Of a DNA stretch of 64,000 bases, positions 48,946 to 57,399 are shown piece by piece. The stretch is from GWA2-66-18 sp964537395 (GTDB lineage: Bacteria > Elusimicrobiota > Elusimicrobia > UBA1565 > UBA9628), in NCBI GenBank assembly GCA_964537395.1, contig CAZIBN010000012.1, positions 1 through 64,000 on the forward strand, written 5' to 3'. Every line of letters begins with the position of its first letter. Positions within the stretch are counted from its first letter, which is position 1. Below the pieces are notes generated by a model. The model ran no database searches, was not told the DNA's origin, and saw only the letters and a program-made list of their open reading frames with translations. Position numbers and translations under genes: made by a program.

Positions 48946-50292
48946 ATGAAGAGCCTCGAGCTTCTGGCGCGCGACGCCGTCGCCTGGATGAAGGCCCGCT
49001 CCTCCGGGACGCAGGCCGAGCTTTACCTCTCGCGAGGCGAGGAGCGTGCGGTGTCCCGGCGGGAGGGCGAACGCGACGGCGTCGAGGCCTCGGAGAGCGC
49101 GGGCGCGGGCGTGCGCGTCGTGCGCGACGGGCGCGTCGGCTTCGCCTCGGCCGGCGGCGCGGATCTCGACGCTATCAAGGACCTCTATGCTCGTGCCGTG
49201 GAGCAGCTGCCGCACGCCGAGCCCGATCCCCGGCGAGTGCTTCCCGGGCCCCAGGCCCCTGCCGGCGACGATGCTCTTGCCTCCACGCTTTGGGATGAGG
49301 CGCTTTTTACCACGCCCTGGGACAAGGTCGAGACGCGTCTCAAGGAGGCCGAGGCCGCGGCCAAGGCCCAGCCTCGCGTGTCCAGGATTATGCGCATCGA
49401 ATACGCGGAAAGCCGCGGGACCGTCGTCGTCGCCGGCACGAGCGGCCTCTTCGCCAGCGAGCGCGGAGGCTCGGCGAGCGTCTCGCTCGTCGTCGCCGCC
49501 GAGGCCGGAGCGGAGGTCCAGCTCGGTGAAGGCTATCGCGCCGAGCGCAGGGCGTCGGCCCTCGATTTCGCCGCCGCCGGCCGCGAGGCGGGCTTGCGGG
49601 CCTCCTCGCTGCTCGGCGCCCGCCGCGCCAAGGGAGGCAAGCGCTCGGTCCTCTTCGAGCCCTGGGTCGGAGTCGAATTCCTCGAGCTCCTGGCTGAGCT
49701 GCTCTCGGCGGACGAGGTCCAGGGCGGCCGTTCTCTGCTCGCCGGAAAGCTCGGGCAAAGCGTCGCCTCGCCGATCGTCACCTTGCGCGACGATCCTAGG
49801 CGCCCCGGCGGCCTCGGCTCCTGCCGCTTTGACGACGAGGGCCTGCCGACGCGCGACAAGGCTATGATCTCAGCCGGAGTCCTGCGCGAATTCTTTCACG
49901 ACTCCTTCTCGGCGGCACGGGACGGCCTGGCCTCCAACGGCTGCGCCTATCGCGGCTCGTATGCGAGCCTTCCCGGGCCCGGCGCCTCGAATTTCTTCAT
50001 GATGCCCGGCATGATGACGCGAGAGGCACTGATCTCCGACACCCGATCGGGGCTCCTGGTCGCCGAGGTCCTGGGCATGCACATGGTGGATCCGGTCTCC
50101 GGCGCCTTCTCTGTCGGCGTCTCCGGCCGATCCATCGAGAAGGGCCTCATCGCGGGCCCCGTCAAGGGCGCCATGATCTCCGGCAACCTCCTGGACCTGC
50201 TGTCCCGCGTCGACGGCGTGGCCTCCGACCTGACCTTCCAGGGTTCGCTCGGCGTCCCGACCTTCCGCGTCTCCGCCCTCGACGTCGCTTAG
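48946..50292 (+). CDS. pmbA: TldE/PmbA-type metalloprotease subunit
   Basis: 448 aa. The TldD/PmbA family acts as a TldD-TldE heterodimer that trims peptides. This protein lacks the HExxxH zinc motif of TldD and shows the PmbA layout, so it would be the non-zinc subunit: VRVVRDGRVGFASAGG near the N-terminus, SVLFEPWVGVEFLELLAELLSADEV in the middle, and the conserved C-terminal LGMHMVDPVSGAFSVGVSGRSIEKGLIAGPVKG. No tldD lies in the window. Start ATG 48946 is eight bases after the small membrane gene stop. Confidence 0.88.
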   Translation: MKSLELLARDAVAWMKARSSGTQAELYLSRGEERAVSRREGERDGVEASESAGAGVRVVRDGRVGFASAGGADLDAIKDLYARAVEQLPHAEPDPRRVLPGPQAPAGDDALASTLWDEALFTTPWDKVETRLKEAEAAAKAQPRVSRIMRIEYAESRGTVVVAGTSGLFASERGGSASVSLVVAAEAGAEVQLGEGYRAERRASALDFAAAGREAGLRASSLLGARRAKGGKRSVLFEPWVGVEFLELLAELLSADEVQGGRSLLAGKLGQSVASPIVTLRDDPRRPGGLGSCRFDDEGLPTRDKAMISAGVLREFFHDSFSAARDGLASNGCAYRGSYASLPGPGASNFFMMPGMMTREALISDTRSGLLVAEVLGMHMVDPVSGAFSVGVSGRSIEKGLIAGPVKGAMISGNLLDLLSRVDGVASDLTFQGSLGVPTFRVSALDVA

Positions 50293-50312
50293 CGTCGCTT
50301 TCCGTCGCTTAA

Positions 50313-50378
50313 GGTGTCAGGCCTATAGTTACTTTAAATTCTTTTTGGAGTAATTGAAGAAACTATAGGCCTGACACC
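50313..50378. repeat. REP-like palindrome 1
   Basis: A perfect 18-bp inverted repeat (50313-50330 GGTGTCAGGCCTATAGTT and its complement 50361-50378) has a 30-bp AT-rich loop. The outer bases GGTGTCAGGC resemble those of palindrome 2 at 50823-50895. It sits 20 bp after pmbA and 13 bp before the PilZ stop, so it may also stop transcription from both sides. Confidence 0.75.
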
Positions 50379-50391
50379 AATATCAGCCCAG

Positions 50392-50775
50392 TTAACCCCA
50401 GTAGGAGCCCATGAAGCCTTTGTCGTCGGGCTTCACGGTGAGGCGGATGTGGTCGAGGAGGCCGCGCAGCGATCTCTCCTGGCCGCCGGTGAGGTTGAAG
50501 GCGATGCCGTATTGGCGGGCGTCGGGATCGTTGCCGGACCGGCCGGCGTCGCGGGCCACGCGCCCGGGGAGGTCGAGCGTGCCCTCCTTCCATTTGACGC
50601 TGATACGGTAGGTCGAGCCGGTCTTGAGCATGCCCCGCACTCGCAGAAGGCAGCCGGTGAGGCTCATGTCGAGGAGCTGTCCTTCGCCGATGCGCACGCC
50701 GCCCACGGGCCCGCTGAAGACCTCGACGGAGAGGTCGCTCGGGAAGCGTGCGTGGGTGCGGTTGGACTTGTCCAT
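50392..50775 (-). CDS. PilZ domain protein (c-di-GMP binding candidate)
   Basis: 127 aa from ATG 50775; a GTG at 50793 would add six residues. The two c-di-GMP contact motifs are present: RTHAR (RxxxR) at the N-terminus and DMSLTG (D/NxSxxG) about 30 residues later. The sequence is otherwise a stand-alone PilZ barrel with a short tail, and so a c-di-GMP sensor acting through a partner. The giant gene's GGDEF domain is the only other c-di-GMP-type module seen in the window. TACCTT lies eight bases before ATG 50775. The gene is bracketed on both sides by REP-like palindromes. Confidence 0.82.
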   Translation of the reverse strand: MDKSNRTHARFPSDLSVEVFSGPVGGVRIGEGQLLDMSLTGCLLRVRGMLKTGSTYRISVKWKEGTLDLPGRVARDAGRSGNDPDARQYGIAFNLTGGQERSLRGLLDHIRLTVKPDDKGFMGSYWG

Positions 50776-50822
50776 CGTGATAAAAGGTAGCACTCTGCGG
50801 TTACGGCGTCATGTCAGGTGTC

Positions 50823-50895
50823 AGGGGTCAGGCTTTCCGATGTTGCAATTCGTCCGGCCAATACGAGAATTGCAACATCGGAAAGCCTGACCCCT
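50823..50895. repeat. REP-like palindrome 2
   Basis: A perfect 29-bp inverted repeat (50823-50851 with 50867-50895) has a 15-bp loop. Its outer part reads AGGGGTCAGGC, and a further GGTGTCAGG precedes the left arm, echoing palindrome 1. The right arm supplies two bases of the TAG stop of the ABC permease at 50894, so the element reaches into that gene's end. Confidence 0.78.
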
Positions 50896-51685
50896 AGCTG
50901 GAGCTGGAGGTGTAGCGGGCGACGGAGTTCTTCCAGAACAGCCAGGAAAGGGGGAGCGCGACGGAGGTCAGGGCCAGGGCGTAGACGACCCAGCCGGCGG
51001 ACAGGCGTCCGAGCAAGGCTTTGGCGGGGAACGTCGTCATGACCGCGATCGGGATGCCCAAGGTCAGAGCCCAGCGCACGGCGGGCGCGTACACGTCCAC
51101 GGGGAACTTGCCCATGAACATCACGTCGCGGTAGATCCAGATGGCGCTTTCGAGCTCCTGGGTGCGCACGGCGAGGGCTGCGACGAGGATGTGGATCGCG
51201 TAGATCAGAGCCACGCCGTTGGCCATCAGCAGGGCATAGGCGGCGTATCGCTCCCAGCCCAGCGGCGGCAGGCGCGCGAAGACCATGCCCGTCATAACGA
51301 TGACCGGCATGATGGTGATGATGTCGAGGAAGTCCACGGACGAGCAGGTCATGCGGAATAAAGGAGAGCAGGGCTGGACGAGGTAAAAGTCGAAGTCGCC
51401 CTCGCTGACGGTGCGCCGCGCCCCGTAAACGCCGCGAAAGAAGATCTGCGCGGTCATGTCCACGAGGTTGAAGGTCATGAAAAACAACGCCGTCTCGACG
51501 AGCGAATAGCCGGCGACGGTCTCGACATGCTGAAAGACGGCGGCCATGAAGGCGAAGAAGAAGAAAAGCCGGATCATCTTGCCGAGCAAAAACCCGAAAG
51601 AGCCCAGGCGGTAGGTGAGCTGGGCCTGCATCGCCATCGACGCGGTGCGAAGCCAGATGCGCCAGTATTTTTGGGCGATCTGCAT
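50894..51685 (-). CDS. ABC-2 family exporter permease (second subunit)
   Basis: 263 aa with about six membrane helices and the ABC-2 layout of the COG3694 type: an N-terminal cytosolic helix (IAQKYWRIWLRTASMAMQAQLTYR), the conserved ARRTVSEGDFDFYLVQPCSPLFRM loop after the second helix, and DVMFMGKFPVDVYAPAVRWALT near the fifth. It pairs with the permease upstream and the ATPase at 52476. Substrate unknown; related systems export toxic organic cations or antibiotics. The start shares one base with the previous stop. The stop codon is contributed by REP-like palindrome 2, and the tail reads RYTSSSS. Confidence 0.85.
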   Translation of the reverse strand: MQIAQKYWRIWLRTASMAMQAQLTYRLGSFGFLLGKMIRLFFFFAFMAAVFQHVETVAGYSLVETALFFMTFNLVDMTAQIFFRGVYGARRTVSEGDFDFYLVQPCSPLFRMTCSSVDFLDIITIMPVIVMTGMVFARLPPLGWERYAAYALLMANGVALIYAIHILVAALAVRTQELESAIWIYRDVMFMGKFPVDVYAPAVRWALTLGIPIAVMTTFPAKALLGRLSAGWVVYALALTSVALPLSWLFWKNSVARYTSSSS

Positions 51686-52479
51686 TAGCCGCCCTCAGCG
51701 GCGTAGGAGCGCACGCCGCGCTTCCAGACCATCATCGCCGCGCCGAACACGGCCGCGAACCACAGGGCTTCCATCCCGAGTATGCGCAGGGCCTCGCTCA
51801 GCGAGACCTTCTCAAGGAAGATCCGGACCGGGAAATAGACCATGTAGGGGAACGGCGTCATCTCGAGCGCCCGGCGCAAGGCCGCGGGCAATACGTCGAG
51901 GGGGAAGAAGGCTCCGGCCGCGAACTGCAGGAACAGCTCGAAGCAGAACAAGGGGCCGCCGGACTCCGAGGTCCAGAAGGCGAGCGAGCTGATCATGAAT
52001 TCCAGAAAAAAGAACAGCAAAGACGAGAGCAGCACTGCGACGCCGAACAGAAGCCAGGTCGCGGGATCCTTCGGGAGAAAGAGCTCGCCTTGGACCATAA
52101 CGGCAAGCAGGCTTACCTCGAACACGGACGCGGCGACGTGAACCGTTTTTTGCGCCATATCGAGGGCCAACGCGTAGCCGTAATAATGGAGCGGGCGGAT
52201 GATGTAGGACGAGATCCTTCCGCTCGAGATCTCGCCGACCAGCTGCCAGCCGCGGCCGGTGAACACGAACGAGCGCAGGATGTTCAGCGCGAGCACGTAG
52301 GTCAGCATCTCGGCGCGCGTGTAGCCGAGGAAGCTCGCCTTGTCCCCGATCAGCGCGGTCCAGAACGAGTACAGGCTGACGACCACCGCGAAGCCGCCGA
52401 GGCGGTCCATGATCAAGGTCGAGCGGCGCTGGAGAGTTTCCTGGAGCGCTATCTGGTAGGCGACCCAGTATTTCTTCAT
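51685..52479 (-). CDS. ABC-2 family exporter permease (first subunit)
   Basis: 264 aa with six membrane helices, COG4587-like. The amphipathic N-terminus (KKYWVAYQIALQETLQRRSTLIMDR) leads into helix 1. The conserved GEISSGRISSYIIRPLHYYGYAL loop is the counterpart of the GDFDFYLVQP loop in the partner. A late FPLDVLPAALRRALEMTPFPYMVYFPVRI matches the family. The ATG overlaps the ATPase stop (ATGA) and the stop overlaps the next ATG, so ATPase and two permeases are one coupled set forming a heterodimeric channel. Confidence 0.86.
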   Translation of the reverse strand: MKKYWVAYQIALQETLQRRSTLIMDRLGGFAVVVSLYSFWTALIGDKASFLGYTRAEMLTYVLALNILRSFVFTGRGWQLVGEISSGRISSYIIRPLHYYGYALALDMAQKTVHVAASVFEVSLLAVMVQGELFLPKDPATWLLFGVAVLLSSLLFFFLEFMISSLAFWTSESGGPLFCFELFLQFAAGAFFPLDVLPAALRRALEMTPFPYMVYFPVRIFLEKVSLSEALRILGMEALWFAAVFGAAMMVWKRGVRSYAAEGG

Positions 52480-53453
52480 GCGTGCGTGAACAGGCGGCGC
52501 ACGATGTCGTCGATGGCGACGTCCTCCACGTTCAGGTCGGCGATGGGATAGGAGCGCAGGAGCGCGGCGGCGCTGGCGGCCATATTCGCGCGAGGGACCT
52601 CGAGGGTGACGATCGAATCCTCGTACTTGACCACGGTCCCGAGGCTCTTAAGGTCGGCGGGGTCGACTTGGGTCGTGAAGCGCGCGCGTATGATCTTGTG
52701 ATCCGCGTAGCGCTCGACGAGGCGGTCGAGCGCGCCGTCGTAGAGCAGGCGGCCCTTCTCGATGACGATCACCCGCTTGCACAGCTCGACGACATCGGTC
52801 ATGTTGTGGCTCGTGAGCATGATGGTGGCCCCCGAGCGCTTGTTATAGGCCTTGATGAACTCACGCACGTTCTTCTGCATCACGACGTCGAGGCCGATGG
52901 TGGGCTCATCAAGTAGAAGAAGCCGCGGACGATGCAGGAGCGCGGCGGCCAGCTCGCAGCGCATGCGCTGGCCCAGCGAGAGCTTCTTGACCGGCACCGA
53001 CAGGTGCTCGCCGAGCTCGAGCAGCTCGACGAGCTCGTCAAGATGGATGCGGAAGTCCGCATCCGACAGGCCGTAGATCGCCTGGTTGAGCTTGAAGGTC
53101 TCGAAGGCGGGAATCTCCCACCACAGCTGAGAGCGCTGGCCCATGACGAGCGAGATCGAGCGTTGGAAATCCGGCTCCCGCTTCCAGGGGACGTGTCCCA
53201 GGGCCGTCGCCGAGCCCGCGGTCGGCGTCAGCAGTCCGGAGAGCATCTTGAGCGTGGTCGTCTTGCCGGCGCCGTTGGCGCCGAGAAAGCCGACGAGCTC
53301 GCCTTCTTCAATGGAAAAAGACACATCGTCGACGGCGCGCGTATCCTTGTATTTGCGATCGAACAACGATTTGACGCCGCCCCACAGCCCCGGCTCCTTG
53401 AGGGGGGCGCGGTAGTCCTTGGTGAGGCCCTTCGTCTCGATTGCTAAGGCCAC
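52476..53453 (-). CDS. ABC exporter ATPase
   Basis: 325 aa, COG4586-like. An N-terminal extension (IETKGLTKDYRAPLKEPG...KSLFDRKYKDTRAVDDVSF) is typical of this subgroup. Walker A is GANGAGKTTT, the Q-loop lies near MGQRSQLWWEIP, the signature is KLSLGQRMRCELA (LSxGQ), Walker B is LLLLDEPTIGLD, and the H-loop is LTSHN. A C-terminal ~90-residue domain follows (IIRARFTTQVDPADLK...). The start is GTG 53453, two bases after the def stop. The genes work as ATPase plus two ABC-2 permeases; substrate unknown. Confidence 0.92.
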   Translation of the reverse strand: MALAIETKGLTKDYRAPLKEPGLWGGVKSLFDRKYKDTRAVDDVSFSIEEGELVGFLGANGAGKTTTLKMLSGLLTPTAGSATALGHVPWKREPDFQRSISLVMGQRSQLWWEIPAFETFKLNQAIYGLSDADFRIHLDELVELLELGEHLSVPVKKLSLGQRMRCELAAALLHRPRLLLLDEPTIGLDVVMQKNVREFIKAYNKRSGATIMLTSHNMTDVVELCKRVIVIEKGRLLYDGALDRLVERYADHKIIRARFTTQVDPADLKSLGTVVKYEDSIVTLEVPRANMAASAAALLRSYPIADLNVEDVAIDDIVRRLFTHA

Positions 53454-53455
53454 GG

Positions 53456-53998
53456 CTAGCCGCGGCGACCGATCTCGCTCATGTAGGAGAGGGTCTTGAG
53501 GCCGTCCATACGGTCGAGGTAGACGAGCCCGTTGAGATGGTCGGTCTCGTGCTGGACGACGCGGGCGGGGAAGCCCTCGTAGATCTTCTTGAAGGGCTTG
53601 CCGTCGAGGCCGTGGCCGCTGAGCTCGAGCTTGCTGTGGCGGCGCACCATGCCGCGCAGCTCGGGGACCGAGAGGCATCCCTCCCAGTCCTCCTCGAACT
53701 CGTCGCCGATCGGCTTGATGACCGGGTTGAAGACGACGGTCAGCGCGATGCCGTCGGGGTGGCGCTTGGTGCCTTTGGGCAGGCCCATGACGAACACGGA
53801 GAGGTCCTCGCCGACCTGGTTGCCGGCGACGCCGACGCCGTCGTACTCGTCCATCGTGACGGCCATCTCCTGGACGAGGCGGCGGATTTCCTCTGAACGG
53901 ATCTCATCGGGCTTTATTTTGCGCAGGATCTTGCGCAGGACGGGATGACCGAGTTGCGTGACCTTACGGACGCCGGTGCCGACGATTTGCGCGCTCAT
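53456..53998 (-). CDS. def: Peptide deformylase
   Basis: 180 aa, removing the formyl group from nascent proteins. Motif 1 is GVGVAGNQVG (usually GxGLAAPQ), motif 2 is EGCLSVPE with the metal Cys, and motif 3 is QHETDHLNG (HExxH). Motif 1 has Gly-Asn where Ala-Pro is normal, but the critical Gln remains. ATG 53998 lies six bases after CAAAAT with an extended TG (54005-54010), another near-leaderless start. It leads the ABC exporter operon, an unusual pairing, and diverges from proB across a 121-bp gap. Confidence 0.94.
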   Translation of the reverse strand: MSAQIVGTGVRKVTQLGHPVLRKILRKIKPDEIRSEEIRRLVQEMAVTMDEYDGVGVAGNQVGEDLSVFVMGLPKGTKRHPDGIALTVVFNPVIKPIGDEFEEDWEGCLSVPELRGMVRRHSKLELSGHGLDGKPFKKIYEGFPARVVQHETDHLNGLVYLDRMDGLKTLSYMSEIGRRG

Positions 53999-54042
53999 GG
54001 ATTCATTTTGCCATATCCGGACTTATTTCGTCATCTGAGGAC

Positions 54043-54081
54043 TTATCCCCAGCGTTTCCAACGTTGAAAGTAGGGGGATAA
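54043..54081. repeat. TTATCCCC dyad upstream of proB
   Basis: TTATCCCC (54043-54050) and GGGGATAA (54074-54081) form an 8-bp inverted repeat with a 23-bp spacer containing GCGTTTCCAACG. It sits between def and proB, and its layout resembles the DnaA-box dyad at 55225-55284. It may be an operator for the divergent genes. Confidence 0.5.
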
Positions 54082-54119
54082 CTTTGACGGCCCGTGATTT
54101 TGATACTCTCGATCTACTC

Positions 54120-55211
54120 ATGGGTAAGCGCATCGTCGTCAAGGTCGGCTCGGGCGTGCTGTCGGGCGGAGGCGAGGGCCTCGACAGCGCCGTATTGAGA
54201 CGGCTCGCGGGAGAGATCGCGAAGGCGCGCGCGGCCGGCGATGAGGTCGTGCTGGTGTCCTCGGGCGCCATCCTCGCGGGGCGGGAGCGGCTGAAGCTCG
54301 AGAAGCGCCCCAGCGTCCAGCTCAAGCAGGCCGCCGCCGCCGTCGGTCAAAGCCGGCTCATGCGGGCGTGGGAGGCCGCGTTCGCGCGGCCGAAGATCAC
54401 GGTGGCGCAGGTCCTGCTCTCCGGCGACGACCTGCATCACCGCGAGCGTTATCTCAACGCGCGCAACACCTTGCTCACGCTCCTGCGGTTGGGAGTCGTT
54501 CCGGTCGTCAACGAGAACGACACGGTCGCCGTCGAGGAGATCAAGTTCGGCGACAACGACGGCCTGTCGGCGCTCGTCGCCGGGCTTGTGGACGCCAGCC
54601 TCCTCATCCTGCTCACCGACCAGGACGGACTTTATCTGGACGACCCGCGCGTGGATCCCGAGGCGGCCCTGATCTCCGAGGTGCTGCCCGGCGCGCAGCC
54701 CGCGCGCATAGGCAAGGCCGGGCCGTGGGGCACGGGCGGCATGGAGTCCAAGGTGCGCGCCGCGCGGCAGGCGGCCGAGGGCGGGGTTCTCGCGGTCATC
54801 GCGAACGGCACGAAGGCGGGGATACTGTCGGCGGTGCTCGCCGGCAAGGGCGTCGGAACGCGCTTCTTGCCCGACGACAAACCGCTCGCCAAGCGACGGC
54901 AGTGGCTTGCGTTCGCCTCGCATCCGAAAGGGCGCATCGTCGTGGACGCGGGGGCGCGCGAGGCGTTGACGGCCAAGGCGAGGAGCCTGCTCGCCTCGGG
55001 CGTGAAGAGCCTGTCGAGCGCCTTCGAGCCGGGCGATGTCGTGAGCCTGGTCGAGAACGGGGTCGAGTTCGCGCGCGGGCTCACGAACTTCAGCTCGCGG
55101 GACCTTGAGAAGATCAAAGGTATGAAGACCTCTCAGATCGAGGGGATCCTCGGTCATAAGCCGGCCGACGAGGTCGTGCATCGGGACAATATGGCGGTGT
55201 TGAAAAAATGA
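54120..55211 (+). CDS. proB: Glutamate 5-kinase
   Basis: 363 aa, first step of proline synthesis. The N-terminal kinase domain shows RIVVKVGSGVL, VSSGAILAGRE, VNENDTVAVEEIKFGDND, LLTDQDGLY and GTGGMESKVRAAR. A C-terminal PUA domain (~275-360) starts near GRIVVDAGAREAL, as in the long bacterial form. The start is ATG 54120; a TTG at 54084 would add 12 residues that do not fit the family. TACTCT (54104-54109) lies ten bases before the ATG. proA follows after a 91-bp gap. Confidence 0.95.
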   Translation: MGKRIVVKVGSGVLSGGGEGLDSAVLRRLAGEIAKARAAGDEVVLVSSGAILAGRERLKLEKRPSVQLKQAAAAVGQSRLMRAWEAAFARPKITVAQVLLSGDDLHHRERYLNARNTLLTLLRLGVVPVVNENDTVAVEEIKFGDNDGLSALVAGLVDASLLILLTDQDGLYLDDPRVDPEAALISEVLPGAQPARIGKAGPWGTGGMESKVRAARQAAEGGVLAVIANGTKAGILSAVLAGKGVGTRFLPDDKPLAKRRQWLAFASHPKGRIVVDAGAREALTAKARSLLASGVKSLSSAFEPGDVVSLVENGVEFARGLTNFSSRDLEKIKGMKTSQIEGILGHKPADEVVHRDNMAVLKK

Positions 55212-55224
55212 CTCGCCTCGCCGG

Positions 55225-55284
55225 TTATCCACAGCGTTGTGCTCAGCTGTTGTTGACAACAGTTGGAACGCCTGTTGTGGATAA
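55225..55284. promoter_or_regulatory. Inverted pair of perfect DnaA boxes between proB and proA
   Basis: TTATCCACA (55225-55233) and TGTGGATAA (55276-55284) are both exact 9-mer DnaA consensus boxes in opposite orientation, 42 bp apart. Between them lies CTGTTGttgaCAACAG (6-bp stem) and an outer GCGTT/AACGC pairing, so the whole 60 bp is a rough dyad. It lies wholly in the 91-bp proB-proA gap. Confidence 0.65.
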
Positions 55285-55302
55285 GTTCACTTCTGAAATA
55301 AG

Positions 55303-56553
55303 ATGAATATCGAAAAAATGGCGCTTGAGGCGAAAGCGGCGTCGCGGGTGCTCGCGCGCGCATCCACGACGCTCAAGAATACGGCTTTGTTGGAAATGGC
55401 CCGGGCCCTGCGCAAGCGCTCGGGGAAGATATTAACGGCAAATAGGCTTGAACTCGCGGCGGTGAGAAAAACGTCCCGGAGCGCCGCCTTTGTCGAGAGG
55501 ATGACTTTGAACGGCGAACGGATCGAGGATATCGCGCGGGCCCTGGAACATGTCGCCAAGCTCCCCGATCCGGTGGGACGGACAACGGAATTCGCGAAGC
55601 GGCCGAACGGATTGAGGATTCAAAAGATGAGAGTGCCGCTTGGTGTTGTGGCCATCATTTACGAATCCCGCCCCGGCGTGACCGCCGATGCCGCGGGATT
55701 GTGCATCAAGTCCGGCAACGCCGCGATCCTTCGCGGCGGCAAGGAAACCGTCAAGACGAACCATGTGATCGCCGAAGCCTTGCGCGAGGGCATGAAAAAA
55801 TCAGGTCTCCCGGCAGGATCGGTCGGGTTCGTGAATGATCCCGATCGCGCGGCGGTCAAGCGGTTATTGCAGCTGGATGCCCTGATCGATCTCGTGATTC
55901 CGCGCGGAGGATCGGAGCTGACCACGGCGGTCCGGCATGAGTCGCTCATCCCCGTTTTGGCCCACGACAAGGGGCTTTGCCATACCTATGTCGATGAAAA
56001 AGCCGACCTCGCCATGGCGATGGCGATCGCGTTGAACGCCAAGGCGGAACGGCCGGGCGTGTGCAACGCGATGGAAACGCTTTTGGTGCATGCGAAAATC
56101 GCGAAGCGATTTTTGCCGGGCCTGGCCGCGAGGTTCGCGGCCGCCGGCGTCGAGCTGAGAGGCTGTCCGAAAACCCGGAAGATCCTCCCGAAGATTAAAA
56201 CGGCAACGAAGCGTGACTGGGATACCGAATACCTGGCCCTGATCCTCTCCGTTAAGATCGTCTCATCCATCGAAGAGGCCATCGGGCATATCGCGCGGCA
56301 CGGCTCGGGCCTCGCAGAGGCCATCGTCACCGCCGACCGTAAACACGCGGAGCGATTCCTGCGCGAGGTCGACGCCGGGGCCGTGTATGTGAACGCGTCC
56401 ACCCGCTTCACCGACGGAGGGGAGTTCGGGCTCGGCGCGGAGATGGGGATCAGCACGCAGAAATTGCACGCACGCGGACCCGTGGGGCTCGTGGGGCTGA
56501 CCTGCGAGAAATTCGTCGTGCACGGGAAAGGGCAGGTCCGATGCTCGAGCTGA
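55303..56553 (+). CDS. proA: Gamma-glutamyl phosphate reductase
   Basis: 416 aa NADPH-dependent aldehyde-dehydrogenase-fold enzyme, second step of proline synthesis. Motifs: PLGVVAIIYESRPGVTADAAGLCIKSGNA (family signature), ILRGGKE, VIPRGGSELT, and the catalytic cysteine in RPGVCNAMETLLVH. The C-terminal VYVNASTRFTDGGEFGLGAEMGISTQK is diagnostic. Codon use is more A/T-rich than proB. The promoter is unclear; the DnaA-box dyad lies just upstream. It overlaps the next gene by 13 bases. Confidence 0.95.
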   Translation: MNIEKMALEAKAASRVLARASTTLKNTALLEMARALRKRSGKILTANRLELAAVRKTSRSAAFVERMTLNGERIEDIARALEHVAKLPDPVGRTTEFAKRPNGLRIQKMRVPLGVVAIIYESRPGVTADAAGLCIKSGNAAILRGGKETVKTNHVIAEALREGMKKSGLPAGSVGFVNDPDRAAVKRLLQLDALIDLVIPRGGSELTTAVRHESLIPVLAHDKGLCHTYVDEKADLAMAMAIALNAKAERPGVCNAMETLLVHAKIAKRFLPGLAARFAAAGVELRGCPKTRKILPKIKTATKRDWDTEYLALILSVKIVSSIEEAIGHIARHGSGLAEAIVTADRKHAERFLREVDAGAVYVNASTRFTDGGEFGLGAEMGISTQKLHARGPVGLVGLTCEKFVVHGKGQVRCSS

Positions 56554-57350
56554 ACGGCAAAACGGCTCTCATCACGGGCGGGGCCGGCGGATTGGGCTTT
56601 GCAACCGCGCTTGCCCTCGGGCGGGAAGGGATGAAGGTGGCGCTGTGGGATCTCAACGGCGAACGCGTCGAGGAGAGGGCGGCGGCGCTTCGTGCCGACG
56701 GATTTACGGCAAAGGGATGGGGATTGGATGTGACGGATCCTTCCGCGGTGCGGGAAGGAGCGCTGCAGGTGGAGCGTGAATTCGGAAACGTCGATTTGCT
56801 GGACAACAACGCCGGAGTGCATGCGCCCGGAGACTTTTTACAATCAACCGACGAAGAAATTAAAAGGCAGATCGAAGTGAACATCAATTCGTACTTGTGG
56901 TGCACCAAGGCTTTTCTTCCCGGAATGATCGCCCGCAATTCCGGACATGTGATCATGATCGCCTCGGCGGCGGGCCTTCTCGGAGTCCCGGGGATGACCG
57001 TCTACAGTGCGACCAAGCATGCAGTCGTCGGCTTCGCCGAATCCCTCCGGATGGAGCTTCGTCGCGGCGGCGCGACCGGCGTCGGCATGACCATCGTCTG
57101 CCCGAGCTTCATCGATACCGGGATGTTTCCCAACACGACGCCGCCTCTGTTCACGCCGTGGCTCAAGCCCGAGGCGCTCGCCGAGAAGATCGTCGCGGCC
57201 GTTCGCGCGGATCGCCTCTATGTGCGGGAGCCGTCGATGGTGAAGCTCATCCCGCTCGTCAAGGCCCTGCCCCGCGTCGTCGCCGACGCGCTGTGTTCGT
57301 TGACCGGAATGGACCGCTCGCTGCAGGGTCCGTCCGCGAAAAAACACTGA
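56541..57350 (+). CDS. Short-chain dehydrogenase/reductase
   Basis: 269 aa classical SDR. The nucleotide-binding motif TGGAGGLG is near residue 13, and NNAG follows at ~90. The catalytic set is Ser in IASAAGLLG and Tyr/Lys in YSATK. After the core, a C-terminal ~60 residues (LKPEALAEKIVAAVRADRLYVREPSMVKLIPLVKALPRVVADAL) resemble the membrane-associated tail of fatty-alcohol or retinol-type SDRs. An acidic residue (WDLNGE) after beta-2 suggests NAD preference. Substrate unknown. It overlaps the proA end by 13 bp, so the two are co-expressed. Confidence 0.88.
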   Translation: MLELNGKTALITGGAGGLGFATALALGREGMKVALWDLNGERVEERAAALRADGFTAKGWGLDVTDPSAVREGALQVEREFGNVDLLDNNAGVHAPGDFLQSTDEEIKRQIEVNINSYLWCTKAFLPGMIARNSGHVIMIASAAGLLGVPGMTVYSATKHAVVGFAESLRMELRRGGATGVGMTIVCPSFIDTGMFPNTTPPLFTPWLKPEALAEKIVAAVRADRLYVREPSMVKLIPLVKALPRVVADALCSLTGMDRSLQGPSAKKH

Positions 57351-57361
57351 CATTCTGGGCC

Positions 57362-57390
57362 TTGACGCCCTCACGAATCGGGGTTAAAGT
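57362..57390 (+). promoter_or_regulatory. Promoter of the SseB/TPR gene
   Basis: TTGACG (57362-57367), a 17-bp spacer and TAAAGT (57385-57390) lie nine bases before ATG 57400. GAGG at 57391-57394 is within the presumed start region, so a Shine-Dalgarno is hardly possible. Confidence 0.55.
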
Positions 57391-57399
57391 GAGGTTAAG

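Noticed and set aside
50313..50378. Rho-independent terminator after pmbA
   Set aside because: The stem is followed by no U-tract on either strand; it is better explained as a REP-like palindrome, though it could still slow transcription.
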